Assembly (NCBI GenBank): GCA_036258055.1
Contig: DATAEK010000058.1
Location: 1-25,639, forward strand
Direction: 5' to 3'
Origin: DATAEK01 sp036258055
GTDB lineage: Bacteria; Acidobacteriota; Vicinamibacteria; Vicinamibacterales; 2-12-FULL-66-21
DNA length: 25,639 nt
Position 1 is the stretch's first letter. Each line of letters starts with the position of its first letter. A model generated the notes under the pieces. It did no database searches. It was not told where the DNA came from and saw only the letters and a program-made list of their open reading frames with translations. This document shows, in pieces, positions 14,725-22,273 of the stretch. The position numbers and the translations under genes were made by a program.

Positions 14725-14739
14725 AGCGGGTGAGGTGGC

Positions 14740-14793
14740 TTACCGCTTCTTGCCGCCCTTCTTCTTCCCGCCCTTGGCCGTCTTCTTCGCCAT
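14740..14793 (-). CDS. 17-residue Lys/Gly-rich micropeptide, copy 1
   Basis: This short gene encodes MAKKTAKGGKKKGGKKR (8 Lys, 1 Arg and 4 Gly of 17). A purine tract AAGGGGGGG lies upstream of the ATG with about 9 bases of spacing and can serve as a ribosome binding site. The TAA stop is followed 16 bases later by the intrinsic terminator at 14696-14724. The same peptide is encoded by a second gene about 200 bases upstream with only synonymous changes, which argues for selection on the peptide. No family is recognised; strong positive charge and lack of hydrophobic residues suggest nucleic-acid or ribosome binding rather than membrane activity (inference). No separate promoter is obvious. Confidence 0.72.
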   Translation of the reverse strand: MAKKTAKGGKKKGGKKR

Positions 14794-14939
14794 TACGTTT
14801 ATCCCCCCCTTCACTCGTGGGCTCTCACGCGAGGACTCTCACCGCATTGCGGCGCCGCGGCCGTCTGGTCGCCGGCCCGCGCTGTCGGCGTCCTCAGCTT
14901 CGTTGAAGGCCTCCACACAATCGTGGAAGCATCAGCATC

Positions 14940-14972
14940 AAAAAAAAGGGGGTGTCATCTCTCGACACCCCC
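14940..14972 (-). terminator. Intrinsic terminator of micropeptide gene copy 2
   Basis: On the minus strand GGGGGTGTC and GACACCCCC form a perfect 9-bp stem with a 7-base loop (GAGAGAT), directly followed by eight T residues (14947 to 14940). It begins 17 bases after the TAG of the second micro-gene and is a textbook rho-independent terminator. Confidence 0.95.
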
Positions 14973-14989
14973 GGACCGGCAGGCGGCTC

Positions 14990-15043
14990 CTAGCGCTTCT
15001 TCCCGCCCTTTTTCTTGCCGCCCTTCGCAGTCTTCTTCGCCAT
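14990..15043 (-). CDS. 17-residue Lys/Gly-rich micropeptide, copy 2
   Basis: This gene encodes exactly the same peptide as copy 1, MAKKTAKGGKKKGGKKR. The 54-base genes differ at seven positions, all silent third positions or the stop: Thr5, Ala6, Gly9, Lys11, Gly14 and Arg17, with TAG in place of TAA. A near-perfect Shine-Dalgarno AAGGAGG (15048-15054) lies 4 bases before the ATG. A sigma70-like promoter lies about 95 bases upstream and a terminator directly downstream, so this is a complete single-gene unit. It is far too short for ordinary gene callers. Function is unknown. It differs from ribosomal protein bTHX, which is longer and has Tyr/Trp-containing motifs. Confidence 0.8.
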   Translation of the reverse strand: MAKKTAKGGKKKGGKKR

Positions 15044-15137
15044 TATTCCTCCTTGGAACGTGGCAGCTCAGCTTTGTTACCGGTTACCGAGGGTCACCAC
15101 AGGTGGGCTGAGCGGTCCACCCTCATACAAGATGTAG

Positions 15138-15165
15138 ATTATGGATGAGAAAATTGAAGTGTCAA
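15138..15165 (-). promoter_or_regulatory. Sigma70-type promoter for the micropeptide gene copy 2
   Basis: On the minus strand TTGACA (15165-15160) is a perfect -35 and CATAAT (15143-15138) a 5/6 -10, separated by 16 bases. Transcription would start near 15130, giving a leader of roughly 87 bases before the ATG at 15043. The promoter region is strikingly AT-rich compared with its surroundings. Confidence 0.8.
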
Positions 15166-15211
15166 GCACAAAGTGCTCGAAATGTCAAAAATCCGCACGA
15201 AGAAATTGTCG

Positions 15212-15309
15212 GATCGACGACCGACGCGCGATAGTGCGCGATCGAATCGCGCGATCGATCCGCGATCGGCTCGATCGCAGGACGCGCGCGCATCGATCGA
15301 CACGCGATC
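15212..15309. repeat. GATC/CGATCG-dense low-complexity patch
   Basis: Eight GATC sites fall within 98 bases (starting at 15212, 15240, 15253, 15257, 15264, 15273, 15295 and 15306), mostly as CGATCG or GCGATCG, mixed with CGCGCG runs. About 0.4 would be expected by chance. It lies between the micropeptide promoter and the stop codon of the TPR gene and has no coding signal. Function is unknown. Confidence 0.7.
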
Positions 15310-15321
15310 GCGCGCGGTTCG

Positions 15322-16944
15322 CTACTTCTCGAGCCGCGTGAGCGCGCGCGAGGCGGCGCGCTTCGTCTCTTCCGCTGCGCCGAAGAGCGTCGAGGCGACG
15401 CGATACCACGCGAGCGCGTCAGCCGTACGCCCGGCGCGCTCGTGGAGACGCGCCGCCTCGAGGTAGGCCGTGCCGAGCACAGGTGCAGGGCACTGCCGTG
15501 CGTTGGTGATCGTCTGCTCGAAGTGGGCCAACGCCCCCACATCATCGTGCCCACGCTGCAGGGCGCGTCCGTAGCGATAGTGAGCCACCGGATCGTCCGG
15601 GTTGAGCGCGAGCGATCGCTCCAGCGCGGACGTCGCGCCGGGGACATCGTCTCGTTCGAGATGGCGCCAGCCTTCGATGGAGAGCCGGTACGCCTCGGCC
15701 TTGCGCGAGTCGGGCGCACGGCGAATTCGCTCGGCGGCTTGATCGCGGATCTCGAGCGGATCGTCGGCGGGCGCGGCCGCGCTCGCGCTGCGGTAGGCTG
15801 CCGTCGCGGCGTCGCGGGCGCCGAGACGGTCCTGCGCTTCGCCGAGTCGCAGATAGGCGAGGGCCAGCGCCGAGTACGGCGCCTCCGGCTTGCGCGCGAC
15901 CAGCGCGGTCAGCTGTTCAATTGCATGATCGGTCTGTTGGAGCGCGTCGAGCTGGCCCGCGACGCCAAGCCGGGCTCGGGCTTCAGCCAGACCGGAAAGA
16001 TTGACACGCTGCTCGCGCGCCATGGACAAGAGCGTCCGCCACGTATCCAGGCTCGCCGTGATGTCGTGCTGGTAGCGGTCCTGAATCTCGGCGATTTGCG
16101 CGGGGAAGAGCGGGTTGCCGGGATAGCGTTGCTGAAGTCCGTGCAGGAGCTCGAGGGCGCGTGGCGTCTGCTGCTCGTACCAGAGATAGATGATGTGCAA
16201 CTGATAGTCGGCCTCGCCCTGCAGGAGCCGACCCTGGTCGCGCGTCCGCAGCATTTGCGCGAGCCCTTCTTTTCGATCGCCACCCGGAAGCAGCAGGAAA
16301 AAACGCAGGATCTTGGCCGCGGCCGGCGCGACGTCAGCGTAGTACTTGTACAGCCCGACGCCGAAATACGCGTCGTCGAGCTCGGGATCGAGGGCGATGG
16401 AGCGTTCGAGGGCCGCCTTGATGCGCTTGCCATCACGAGCGGCGGCAACTTTGTTGTCGCGCAGGACCCGCCACTGGACCCGCACCGCGTAGGCCCCGCC
16501 GAGATAGAACCAGGCCTCGGGATCGTCCGCCGCTCTCTCGGTCCACGCTTCGGTTGTGCGGATCGCGTGGTCGGCCGCCGTCGTGAACTCGTCATCGAGC
16601 CCACGATTGTCGGGATCCATCAGAATCCGCCACCAGAGCGCGGTCACCTCGAGAACGGTGCAGGCTTCAGGTGGCGCTGGTCCGCAGGCGCGGCGGAGCT
16701 CGGCTTCGACCTGATCGAACCGCGCGTCGAGGATGAAGTCGTACGCGCGCGTCAGGGCGTCTTCGCCGCGGAGATCAGGTTGTGTCGTGACTGGTTGGGG
16801 AGGCTTGCGGGTGCTCGTCGGGCGGCGCTTCTGGTCGTGAACGGCCGGGACTGCCGCCACTCGCTCGGTCCGAGAGACGCAGAGCAGGATCAGGCCGAGA
16901 AGCGCCGCCGCGGTGAGCCGCAGTCCGCCCCACCCCTCTGTCAT
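15322..16944 (-). CDS. TPR-repeat protein, exported or membrane-anchored
   Basis: This 540-residue protein has an N-terminal hydrophobic segment (LTAAALLGLILLCVS, about 10-24) that acts as signal or anchor. Low-complexity charged sequence comes next, then an alpha-helical body. Recognisable TPR units include DDAYFGVGLYKYYADV, PYSALALAYLRLGEAQDRLG, GWRHLERDDVPGATSALERSLALNPDDPVAHYRYGRALQRG and TAYLEAARLHERAGRTADALAWY. I chose the ATG at 16944 because it overlaps the ddl stop (ATGA) and begins the signal. The open frame extends upstream only as an antisense-like shadow of ddl. TPRs mediate protein binding; no catalytic domain is visible. Coupling to ddl hints at an envelope role (inference). 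Confidence 0.85.
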   Translation of the reverse strand: MTEGWGGLRLTAAALLGLILLCVSRTERVAAVPAVHDQKRRPTSTRKPPQPVTTQPDLRGEDALTRAYDFILDARFDQVEAELRRACGPAPPEACTVLEVTALWWRILMDPDNRGLDDEFTTAADHAIRTTEAWTERAADDPEAWFYLGGAYAVRVQWRVLRDNKVAAARDGKRIKAALERSIALDPELDDAYFGVGLYKYYADVAPAAAKILRFFLLLPGGDRKEGLAQMLRTRDQGRLLQGEADYQLHIIYLWYEQQTPRALELLHGLQQRYPGNPLFPAQIAEIQDRYQHDITASLDTWRTLLSMAREQRVNLSGLAEARARLGVAGQLDALQQTDHAIEQLTALVARKPEAPYSALALAYLRLGEAQDRLGARDAATAAYRSASAAAPADDPLEIRDQAAERIRRAPDSRKAEAYRLSIEGWRHLERDDVPGATSALERSLALNPDDPVAHYRYGRALQRGHDDVGALAHFEQTITNARQCPAPVLGTAYLEAARLHERAGRTADALAWYRVASTLFGAAEETKRAASRALTRLEK

Positions 16945-18101
16945 GTCACGCTGGTGCGCAGCTGTTGCTTTTCGGCGTGCCGCTCGAGGGCGAGCGTAAT
17001 CAGTCGATCGAGCAGCACCGGGTACCCGACGCCGGTTGCGGCCCACAGCTTCGAGTACATGCTGATCGTGGTGAAGCCGGGAATGGTGTTCACCTCGTTG
17101 AGGTAGATTCGTCCGTTGCCGCCGTCGAGCAGAAAGTCCACTCGCGCCATCCCGGCGCAGTCGATCGCTTGAAACGCCGCAATCGACAGCCGCTGGACGT
17201 CGGCCGTGGTTGCGGGCGCCAGGTCGGCCGGGATGACGATCATCGATCCTTCGTCGATGTACTTCGCTTCGTAGTCGTAGAACTCGCGGGACGGGATCAC
17301 TTCTCCCGGAACTGACGCCTTCGGATCCTCGTTCCCGAGGACGGCGCATTCAATCTCCCGCGCGTTCGGCACGGCGGCTTCGACGACGATCTTGCGATCG
17401 AACGCACCGGCGAGGTCCACGGCCTCCGCGAGTGACTTCGGCTCCTTGGCCTTCGAGATCCCCACGCTCGATCCGAGGTTCGCCGGCTTGACGAACATGG
17501 GAAAGCCCAGCGCCTGCTCCAGCTCGCCACCGATTTCGGATCGCCGTCGCTCCCACTCGTGTCGCATGACGACGCGGTACGGGCAAACCGGAAGGTCGCG
17601 CGCCGAGAACACGACCTTCATGACGGCCTTGTCCATGCCGACAGCGGACGCGAGGACGCCAGCGCCGACGTACGGTACGTTGGCCAATTCCAGCAGGCCC
17701 TGGATCGTACCGTCCTCGCCGTAGGGTCCGTGCAGGACGGGAAAGATGACGTCGATGTTGAGGCCGGTGACGACCGCCTGGCCGAGGTCTTCACCACGCG
17801 CGGCCTTGCGATCGATGGAGAGGATCGTCTCCTCGCTGGGCCTGGCGACGAGATGGACCTCGCGTCCTTCGCGCGCCGGACGCGCGGCCTCCAGGCGCGC
17901 CAGCTCGATGACTTCGCCAGCCGACATCGCCGTCGGCGGCCGATCCGCGAGCGCCCAGCGCCCCTCCTTGTCGATGCGGATCGGAACCGGCTCGTACTTC
18001 ATGCGATCGAGGTTGGCGAACACGGCCGCCGCGGACGCAAGCGAGACTTCGTGCTCACCCGACCGGCCGCCGTACAACACGCCGACACGCAAACGCTTCA
18101 C
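16941..18101 (-). CDS. ddl: D-alanine--D-alanine ligase
   Basis: This 386-residue ATP-grasp ligase joins two D-Ala for peptidoglycan precursors. Motifs: VGVLYGGRSGEHEVSLASA (6-24), HGPYGEDGTIQGLLELANVPYVG, the GFPMFVKPANLGSSVGI ATP-binding strand, the omega-loop FYDYEAKYIDEGS that favours D-Ala over D-lactate, and the metal-binding YLNEVNTIPGFT. It is the long Ddl type. The start is GTG at 18101; the conserved GGRSGEHEVS lies only ten residues in, so no later start works. The upstream side is pyrimidine-rich with no Shine-Dalgarno, and tgt starts divergently only 28 bases away, so the ddl mRNA may be leaderless (inference). Confidence 0.95.
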   Translation of the reverse strand: MKRLRVGVLYGGRSGEHEVSLASAAAVFANLDRMKYEPVPIRIDKEGRWALADRPPTAMSAGEVIELARLEAARPAREGREVHLVARPSEETILSIDRKAARGEDLGQAVVTGLNIDVIFPVLHGPYGEDGTIQGLLELANVPYVGAGVLASAVGMDKAVMKVVFSARDLPVCPYRVVMRHEWERRRSEIGGELEQALGFPMFVKPANLGSSVGISKAKEPKSLAEAVDLAGAFDRKIVVEAAVPNAREIECAVLGNEDPKASVPGEVIPSREFYDYEAKYIDEGSMIVIPADLAPATTADVQRLSIAAFQAIDCAGMARVDFLLDGGNGRIYLNEVNTIPGFTTISMYSKLWAATGVGYPVLLDRLITLALERHAEKQQLRTSVT

Positions 18102-18129
18102 GAAAGAAGGATAACAGGATAATTACTTG

Positions 18130-19308
18130 ATGCCAGCCTTTGGCTTCACCCTCACCGCGGGTGACGGGCTTGCCCGTCGCGGCGAACTCCACACGCCGCA
18201 CGGCGTCGTCCAGACGCCGGCATTCATGCCGGTTGGGACCCGGGGCGCGGTCAAAGGCGTGACGCACCGCGATCTCGAGGATGTGGGTGCGGAGATCATC
18301 CTCGGGAACACCTACCATCTGTACTTGCGCCCCGGCGATGGGCTGATCGCACGTGCAGGCGGGCTGCACCGGTTCATCGGCTGGGATCGGCCGATCCTCA
18401 CCGACAGCGGCGGGTACCAGATCTTCAGCCTCGCCGATCGCCGGCGGATCTCCGAAGCCGGCGCCGAGTTTCGTTCCCACCTCGACGGATCGCATCACCT
18501 TCTGACGCCCGAGGCCGCAGTCGACATTCAAGTGCAGCTCGGATCCGACATTGCGATGGTGCTCGACGAGTGCATCGCGACACCCGCGGAGCCCGCCGTG
18601 GCCCGCGCGGCCATGGAACGATCCGTCCGATGGGCACAGCGATCACGGGCACGGTGGCTGCTGATCAAGGAAGAATCTGCGAGCGGGCAGGGCGGCGCGA
18701 CCAACGAGGTTCTGGTATCGAATCCGGCTCAGGCGCAGTTCGGGATCGTGCAGGGGGCCACCGATCCGGCACTGCGGACCGAGAGCGTCCAGGCCACCGT
18801 CGCGATCGGCTTCGAGGCGTACGCCATCGGCGGGCTGAGCGTCGGCGAATCACCCGATGTGATGTACGACGTCGTCGGTCACACCGCCCCGCAGCTCCCA
18901 ACGGATCGGCCGCGATACCTGATGGGCACGGGGCTGCCCGACGATCTGATCGAATGCGTCGCCCGCGGCATCGACATGTTCGACTGCGTGCTGCCGACGA
19001 GGAATGCGCGCAACGGTCAATTGATCACCCGAGAAGGGGTGCTCGTGATCAAGAACGCGTGCTACGCCGAGGATCAGCTGCCGCCGGATCCCGTGTGCGG
19101 CTGCTACACATGCCGCCACTTTTCGCGCGCGTATTTGCGACACCTTTTTGTATCCGGCGAGATGAGCGCCGCGACCCTGAATACGGTGCACAACCTCTAC
19201 TTTTACCTTGACACCATGCGGAGGATTAGGGAGGCTATAGTGTTCGGCACGTTTGAAAAGCTCCGCCGGGAGTTCCATCAAACCTTCCGCCGCCGACCTC
19301 AACACTGA
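18130..19308 (+). CDS. tgt: Queuine tRNA-ribosyltransferase (tRNA-guanine transglycosylase)
   Basis: This enzyme of about 392 residues exchanges guanine 34 for preQ1 in tRNAs with GUN anticodons. The signatures are ETP-like QTPAFMPVGTRG, ILTDSGGYQIFSLA (with the D-S-G-G acid), RGIDMFDCVLPTRNARNGQL (catalytic Asp loop) and the zinc site C-x-C-x2-C...H in CGCYTCRHFS ... LNTVHNL. I give the ATG at 18130; an in-frame TTG at 18127 is an equal alternative, with AGGA (18116-18119) 7 bases before it. A GATAAT hexamer at 18118-18123 overlaps this spot and could be a -10. It stops directly against the yajC start (TGAATG). Tgt next to yajC-secDF is a common bacterial order. Confidence 0.95.
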   Translation: MPAFGFTLTAGDGLARRGELHTPHGVVQTPAFMPVGTRGAVKGVTHRDLEDVGAEIILGNTYHLYLRPGDGLIARAGGLHRFIGWDRPILTDSGGYQIFSLADRRRISEAGAEFRSHLDGSHHLLTPEAAVDIQVQLGSDIAMVLDECIATPAEPAVARAAMERSVRWAQRSRARWLLIKEESASGQGGATNEVLVSNPAQAQFGIVQGATDPALRTESVQATVAIGFEAYAIGGLSVGESPDVMYDVVGHTAPQLPTDRPRYLMGTGLPDDLIECVARGIDMFDCVLPTRNARNGQLITREGVLVIKNACYAEDQLPPDPVCGCYTCRHFSRAYLRHLFVSGEMSAATLNTVHNLYFYLDTMRRIREAIVFGTFEKLRREFHQTFRRRPQH

Positions 19309-19647
19309 ATGCCGCGCGTCGATGCTCTCGTTTTAGCCATGGGTGCACCCGGTCAGACTGCCGGGTGGATACAATTTGTCCCGTTTGCACTGATCCTCGC
19401 GATCTTTTACTTTTTGATCCTGCAGCCGATGAAACGGCGGCAGAAGAAGATCCAGGAGTTTCAGGACGCCCTCAAGGTCGGCGACAAGATTGTCACCACG
19501 AGCGGCATTTACGGGCAGATCACCCGCGTCAACGACAAGTCGGTGCAGGTGCAGATCGCAGACAAGGTACGCATCGAAATCGCCCGGCAGGCGGTCGGCG
19601 GCTATCAGGGTCAGGACCCCGTCGTCTCTGACTCGCAGAACCTGTAA
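19309..19647 (+). CDS. yajC: Sec translocon accessory protein YajC
   Basis: This 112-residue protein has one membrane helix (FVPFALILAIFYFLILQPMKRRQKK, residues about 24-48). The KVGDKIVTTSGIYGQITRVNDKSVQVQI fold typical of YajC follows. It associates with SecDF at the inner membrane. The ATG at 19309 abuts the tgt stop; an internal ATG at 19339 is a possible alternative, since the first ten residues are not conserved. It is 3 bases from secD, clearly in the same operon. Confidence 0.95.
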   Translation: MPRVDALVLAMGAPGQTAGWIQFVPFALILAIFYFLILQPMKRRQKKIQEFQDALKVGDKIVTTSGIYGQITRVNDKSVQVQIADKVRIEIARQAVGGYQGQDPVVSDSQNL

Positions 19648-19650
19648 GCC

Positions 19651-21258
19651 ATGAACAACAACCTTCGCTGGAAGCTCCTCACGGTCTTCGCCGCGTTCGT
19701 CATCTTCTTCGTCGTCGGCGTCTACCCGATTCTCGCCGCGCGTTACCACTGGCCGGCCCCCACCTGGCTGACTCAGCGGCAGCTCAAGCTCGGCCTCGAT
19801 CTCAAGGGCGGCGTCCACCTCGTTCTGCGCGTGCAGACCGACGACGCGCTCAAGATCATGACGACCACGACGAGCGAGCAGCTGCGCGAGTCGCTCAAAA
19901 CCGCCAACGTGCCCGTTTCGGCGATCAGCGTGAGCGCTCCGACGACGTTCCGGGTTGAGGGAGTGCCTGGAGATCGCGACGCCGAGTTCCGGAAGATCGC
20001 CGGCGATCTGGCGAGCGCCAACTACGACTATACGGCTGGTGCAGGCGGCGCCTACGACTTCAAGATGAAGCCGAACATCGAGCGCGACACCCGCGAACAG
20101 GCGGTCGTGCAGGCGATGCAGACGATCGATCGCCGCGTCAACGAGCTTGGCGTGGCTGAGCCCAACATCTCGCGGTACGGCGTCGCCGGAGACCAGATTC
20201 TGGTCCAGCTGCCGGGTGAGTCGGACGTGGCACGGGCCAAGTCGATCATCAGCAACACCGCTCTCCTCGAGCTGAAGATTGTCGAGGCCGGCCCGGCGCC
20301 ATCGCGCGAGGCCCTCCTGCAGTCCCACAACGGACAGGTTCCGCCGGACATGGACGTCGTCACCGGCGCTGCCGGGTCAGTGGATGCGCCGACGTCCTTC
20401 TATCTGGTGCGCAAGGTTGCGGCGGTTACCGGCCGGGATCTCCGGAACGCGAAGCCGTCGCTCGACGAGAACAACCGACCGGCCGTGAGCTTCTCGCTCA
20501 CGCCCGAAGGATCGCGCAAGTTCGGCAAGGTGACAGGCGAGAACATCGGACGGCAGCTCGCGATCATCCTGGACAACCGGGTGCGGTCTGCGCCCCGCAT
20601 CGACGGGCGGATCACCGACGAAGGGAAGATCTACGGGAGCTTTACGAACGAAGAAGTCACCGACCTCTCACTGACGCTGCGGTCCGGCGCACTCCCGGCC
20701 TCGCTCACCTACCTCGAGGAGCGCGTCATCGGGCCGTCGCTCGGCGCCGACTCGATTCGCGCCGGTGTCGTCTCTTCTCTCGTGGGTCTCGGCTTGATCG
20801 TCGCGTTCATGCTGATCTACTACAAGCTCTCGGGCGTCAACGCGATCGTGGCGCTGATCATGAACCTGGTGATCTTGCTCGGGCTGATGGCGTACATCGG
20901 CGCGACCATGACCCTTCCTGGCATCGCGGGCTTCGTCCTGACGATGGGCATCGGCGTCGATTCGAACGTCCTCATTTTCGAACGCATCAAGGAGGAGCTG
21001 GCCGCCGGCAAGGGCGTCCGCGCGTCGGTCAACGCCGGGTTCGGCCGCGTCTTCTGGACGCTCCTCGACACGCACGTCGCGTCGCTCATCTCGGCGTTGT
21101 TCCTGTTCATGTTCGGCACCGGGCCGATCCGCGGGTTCGCGATGACGCTGACGATAGGCCTCCTGACGAACCTGTTCACGTCGATTTTCGTGTCGAAGTC
21201 GCTTTTTGAATTCGAGCTGTCACAGCGGCAGGCCGCCACGGCCACGCTCAGCATCTAG
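19651..21258 (+). CDS. secD: Protein translocase subunit SecD
   Basis: This 535-residue inner-membrane protein is half of the proton-driven SecDF motor that helps pull preproteins across the membrane. It has an N-terminal transmembrane helix, then GLDLKGGVHLVLRV, then a large periplasmic P1 region with RRVNELGVAEPNI and IGRQLAIILDNRV. The C-terminal five-helix export domain holds GPSLGADSIRAGV, ATMTLPGIAGFVLTMGIGVD, SNVLIFERIKEEL and the RGFAMTLTIGL ending. It begins 3 bases after yajC and ends 8 bases before secF. Confidence 0.97.
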   Translation: MNNNLRWKLLTVFAAFVIFFVVGVYPILAARYHWPAPTWLTQRQLKLGLDLKGGVHLVLRVQTDDALKIMTTTTSEQLRESLKTANVPVSAISVSAPTTFRVEGVPGDRDAEFRKIAGDLASANYDYTAGAGGAYDFKMKPNIERDTREQAVVQAMQTIDRRVNELGVAEPNISRYGVAGDQILVQLPGESDVARAKSIISNTALLELKIVEAGPAPSREALLQSHNGQVPPDMDVVTGAAGSVDAPTSFYLVRKVAAVTGRDLRNAKPSLDENNRPAVSFSLTPEGSRKFGKVTGENIGRQLAIILDNRVRSAPRIDGRITDEGKIYGSFTNEEVTDLSLTLRSGALPASLTYLEERVIGPSLGADSIRAGVVSSLVGLGLIVAFMLIYYKLSGVNAIVALIMNLVILLGLMAYIGATMTLPGIAGFVLTMGIGVDSNVLIFERIKEELAAGKGVRASVNAGFGRVFWTLLDTHVASLISALFLFMFGTGPIRGFAMTLTIGLLTNLFTSIFVSKSLFEFELSQRQAATATLSI

Positions 21259-21266
21259 GGTCCGCC

Positions 21267-22259
21267 ATGCAGATCTTCCACAATCCCAACTACAACTTCG
21301 TCAAATGGCGGTGGCACGCCATTGCGCTGTCCTGGCTCATCGTCCTCGCCGGGCTGGTCATGATCTGGCAGAGGGGCATGCCCCTCGGCGTCGAGTTCTC
21401 GGGCGGCACGATCGTCATCGTGAAATTCGACAAGCCGACCGATGTCCAGCAGGTGCGTCAAGCCCTCGACGCGGCACTCCCGGGTGGCGGTGAGAACGCA
21501 ATCGTGCAGGGCTACGGTGATCCGGGACAGAACCAGGTCATGATCCGCGTGCCGACCGTTGGCGCCGAGGCGGGATCGAACCTGAGCCAGACTGCCGACG
21601 CGGTGGTCGCCGCGCTGAAGAAAGGGAACCTGAGCAACCCGCAGGTCGTCGGGACGGAGATCGTCGGGCCGAGTGTCGGCGAGCAGCTGACGCGCCAGGG
21701 AATCCTAGCGACGGTGCTTGCGCTCGGCGGCATCCTGGCGTACATCGCGATGCGATTCCAGTTCAGCTTCGCGCTTGGAGCGGTGGTCGCGACGATCCAC
21801 GACCTGCTCGTGACCCTCGCGTTCCTCGCGTTTTTCCGCTACGACCTGTCGCTCAATGTCATCGCGGCCATCCTGACGATCACCGGCTATTCGACCAACG
21901 ACACCATCGTCATCTTCGACCGCGTGCGCGAGAACATGCGGTCGTCGCGCCGGGACGACATCGAGGGGGTCATCAACACCGCGGTCAATCAGACGCTGAG
22001 CCGGACCGTCATCACGGCGGGCACCGCCCTCTTGAGCTCGCTCGCGCTCTTCTTCTTCGGCGGTGAAGTGCTGCATGGCTTCGCGTTCACGATGGTGGTC
22101 GGTATCATCACCGGCACGTATTCGAGCGTGTTCATCGCCGCCGCGATTGTGATCATCTGGCAGGGACGCAAGCGGAAGCCTGCCGGCAAGGCCCAGCCGT
22201 TGACGACCGCGCAGGCCGTTGCGGCTGCACGGAAACCGAAGCGCCGCGCGGCCTCCTAG
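21267..22259 (+). CDS. secF: Protein translocase subunit SecF
   Basis: This 330-residue partner of SecD has an N-terminal helix, the VEFSGGTIVIVKF segment and a periplasmic region. It then has VGPSVGEQLTRQGILA, HDLLVTLAFLAFFRYDLSLNVIAAIL, TGYSTNDTIVIFDRVRENMR and TLSRTVITAGTALLSSLALFFFGG, all typical of SecF. The C-terminal tail (RKRKPAGKAQ... KPKRRAAS) is unusually basic and would lie in the cytoplasm. SecD and SecF are separate genes here, not fused. UppP follows after 14 bases. Confidence 0.97.
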   Translation: MQIFHNPNYNFVKWRWHAIALSWLIVLAGLVMIWQRGMPLGVEFSGGTIVIVKFDKPTDVQQVRQALDAALPGGGENAIVQGYGDPGQNQVMIRVPTVGAEAGSNLSQTADAVVAALKKGNLSNPQVVGTEIVGPSVGEQLTRQGILATVLALGGILAYIAMRFQFSFALGAVVATIHDLLVTLAFLAFFRYDLSLNVIAAILTITGYSTNDTIVIFDRVRENMRSSRRDDIEGVINTAVNQTLSRTVITAGTALLSSLALFFFGGEVLHGFAFTMVVGIITGTYSSVFIAAAIVIIWQGRKRKPAGKAQPLTTAQAVAAARKPKRRAAS

Positions 22260-22273
22260 GCGCAGATTCGGCA

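Noticed and set aside
14839..14916. Small acidic minus-strand ORF (GTG start, 25 codons beginning VEAFNEAEDADSAG) between the two micro-genes
   Set aside because: There is no ribosome binding site, it starts only about 25 bases after the terminator of copy 2, and no second copy supports it. It is kept only as a possible acidic partner of the basic peptides; evidence is too weak to call.
14735..15148. Plus-strand open frame of 137 codons across the micro-gene region
   Set aside because: It reads the antisense of both micro-genes and two terminators, and its sequence is Phe/Leu/Pro-rich from the reverse of Lys/Gly codons. It is a shadow.
16945..17349. N-terminal extension of the TPR gene into ddl
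   Set aside because: The extension is an out-of-frame reading of ddl, and the ATG at 16944 gives an ATGA overlap and a signal segment.
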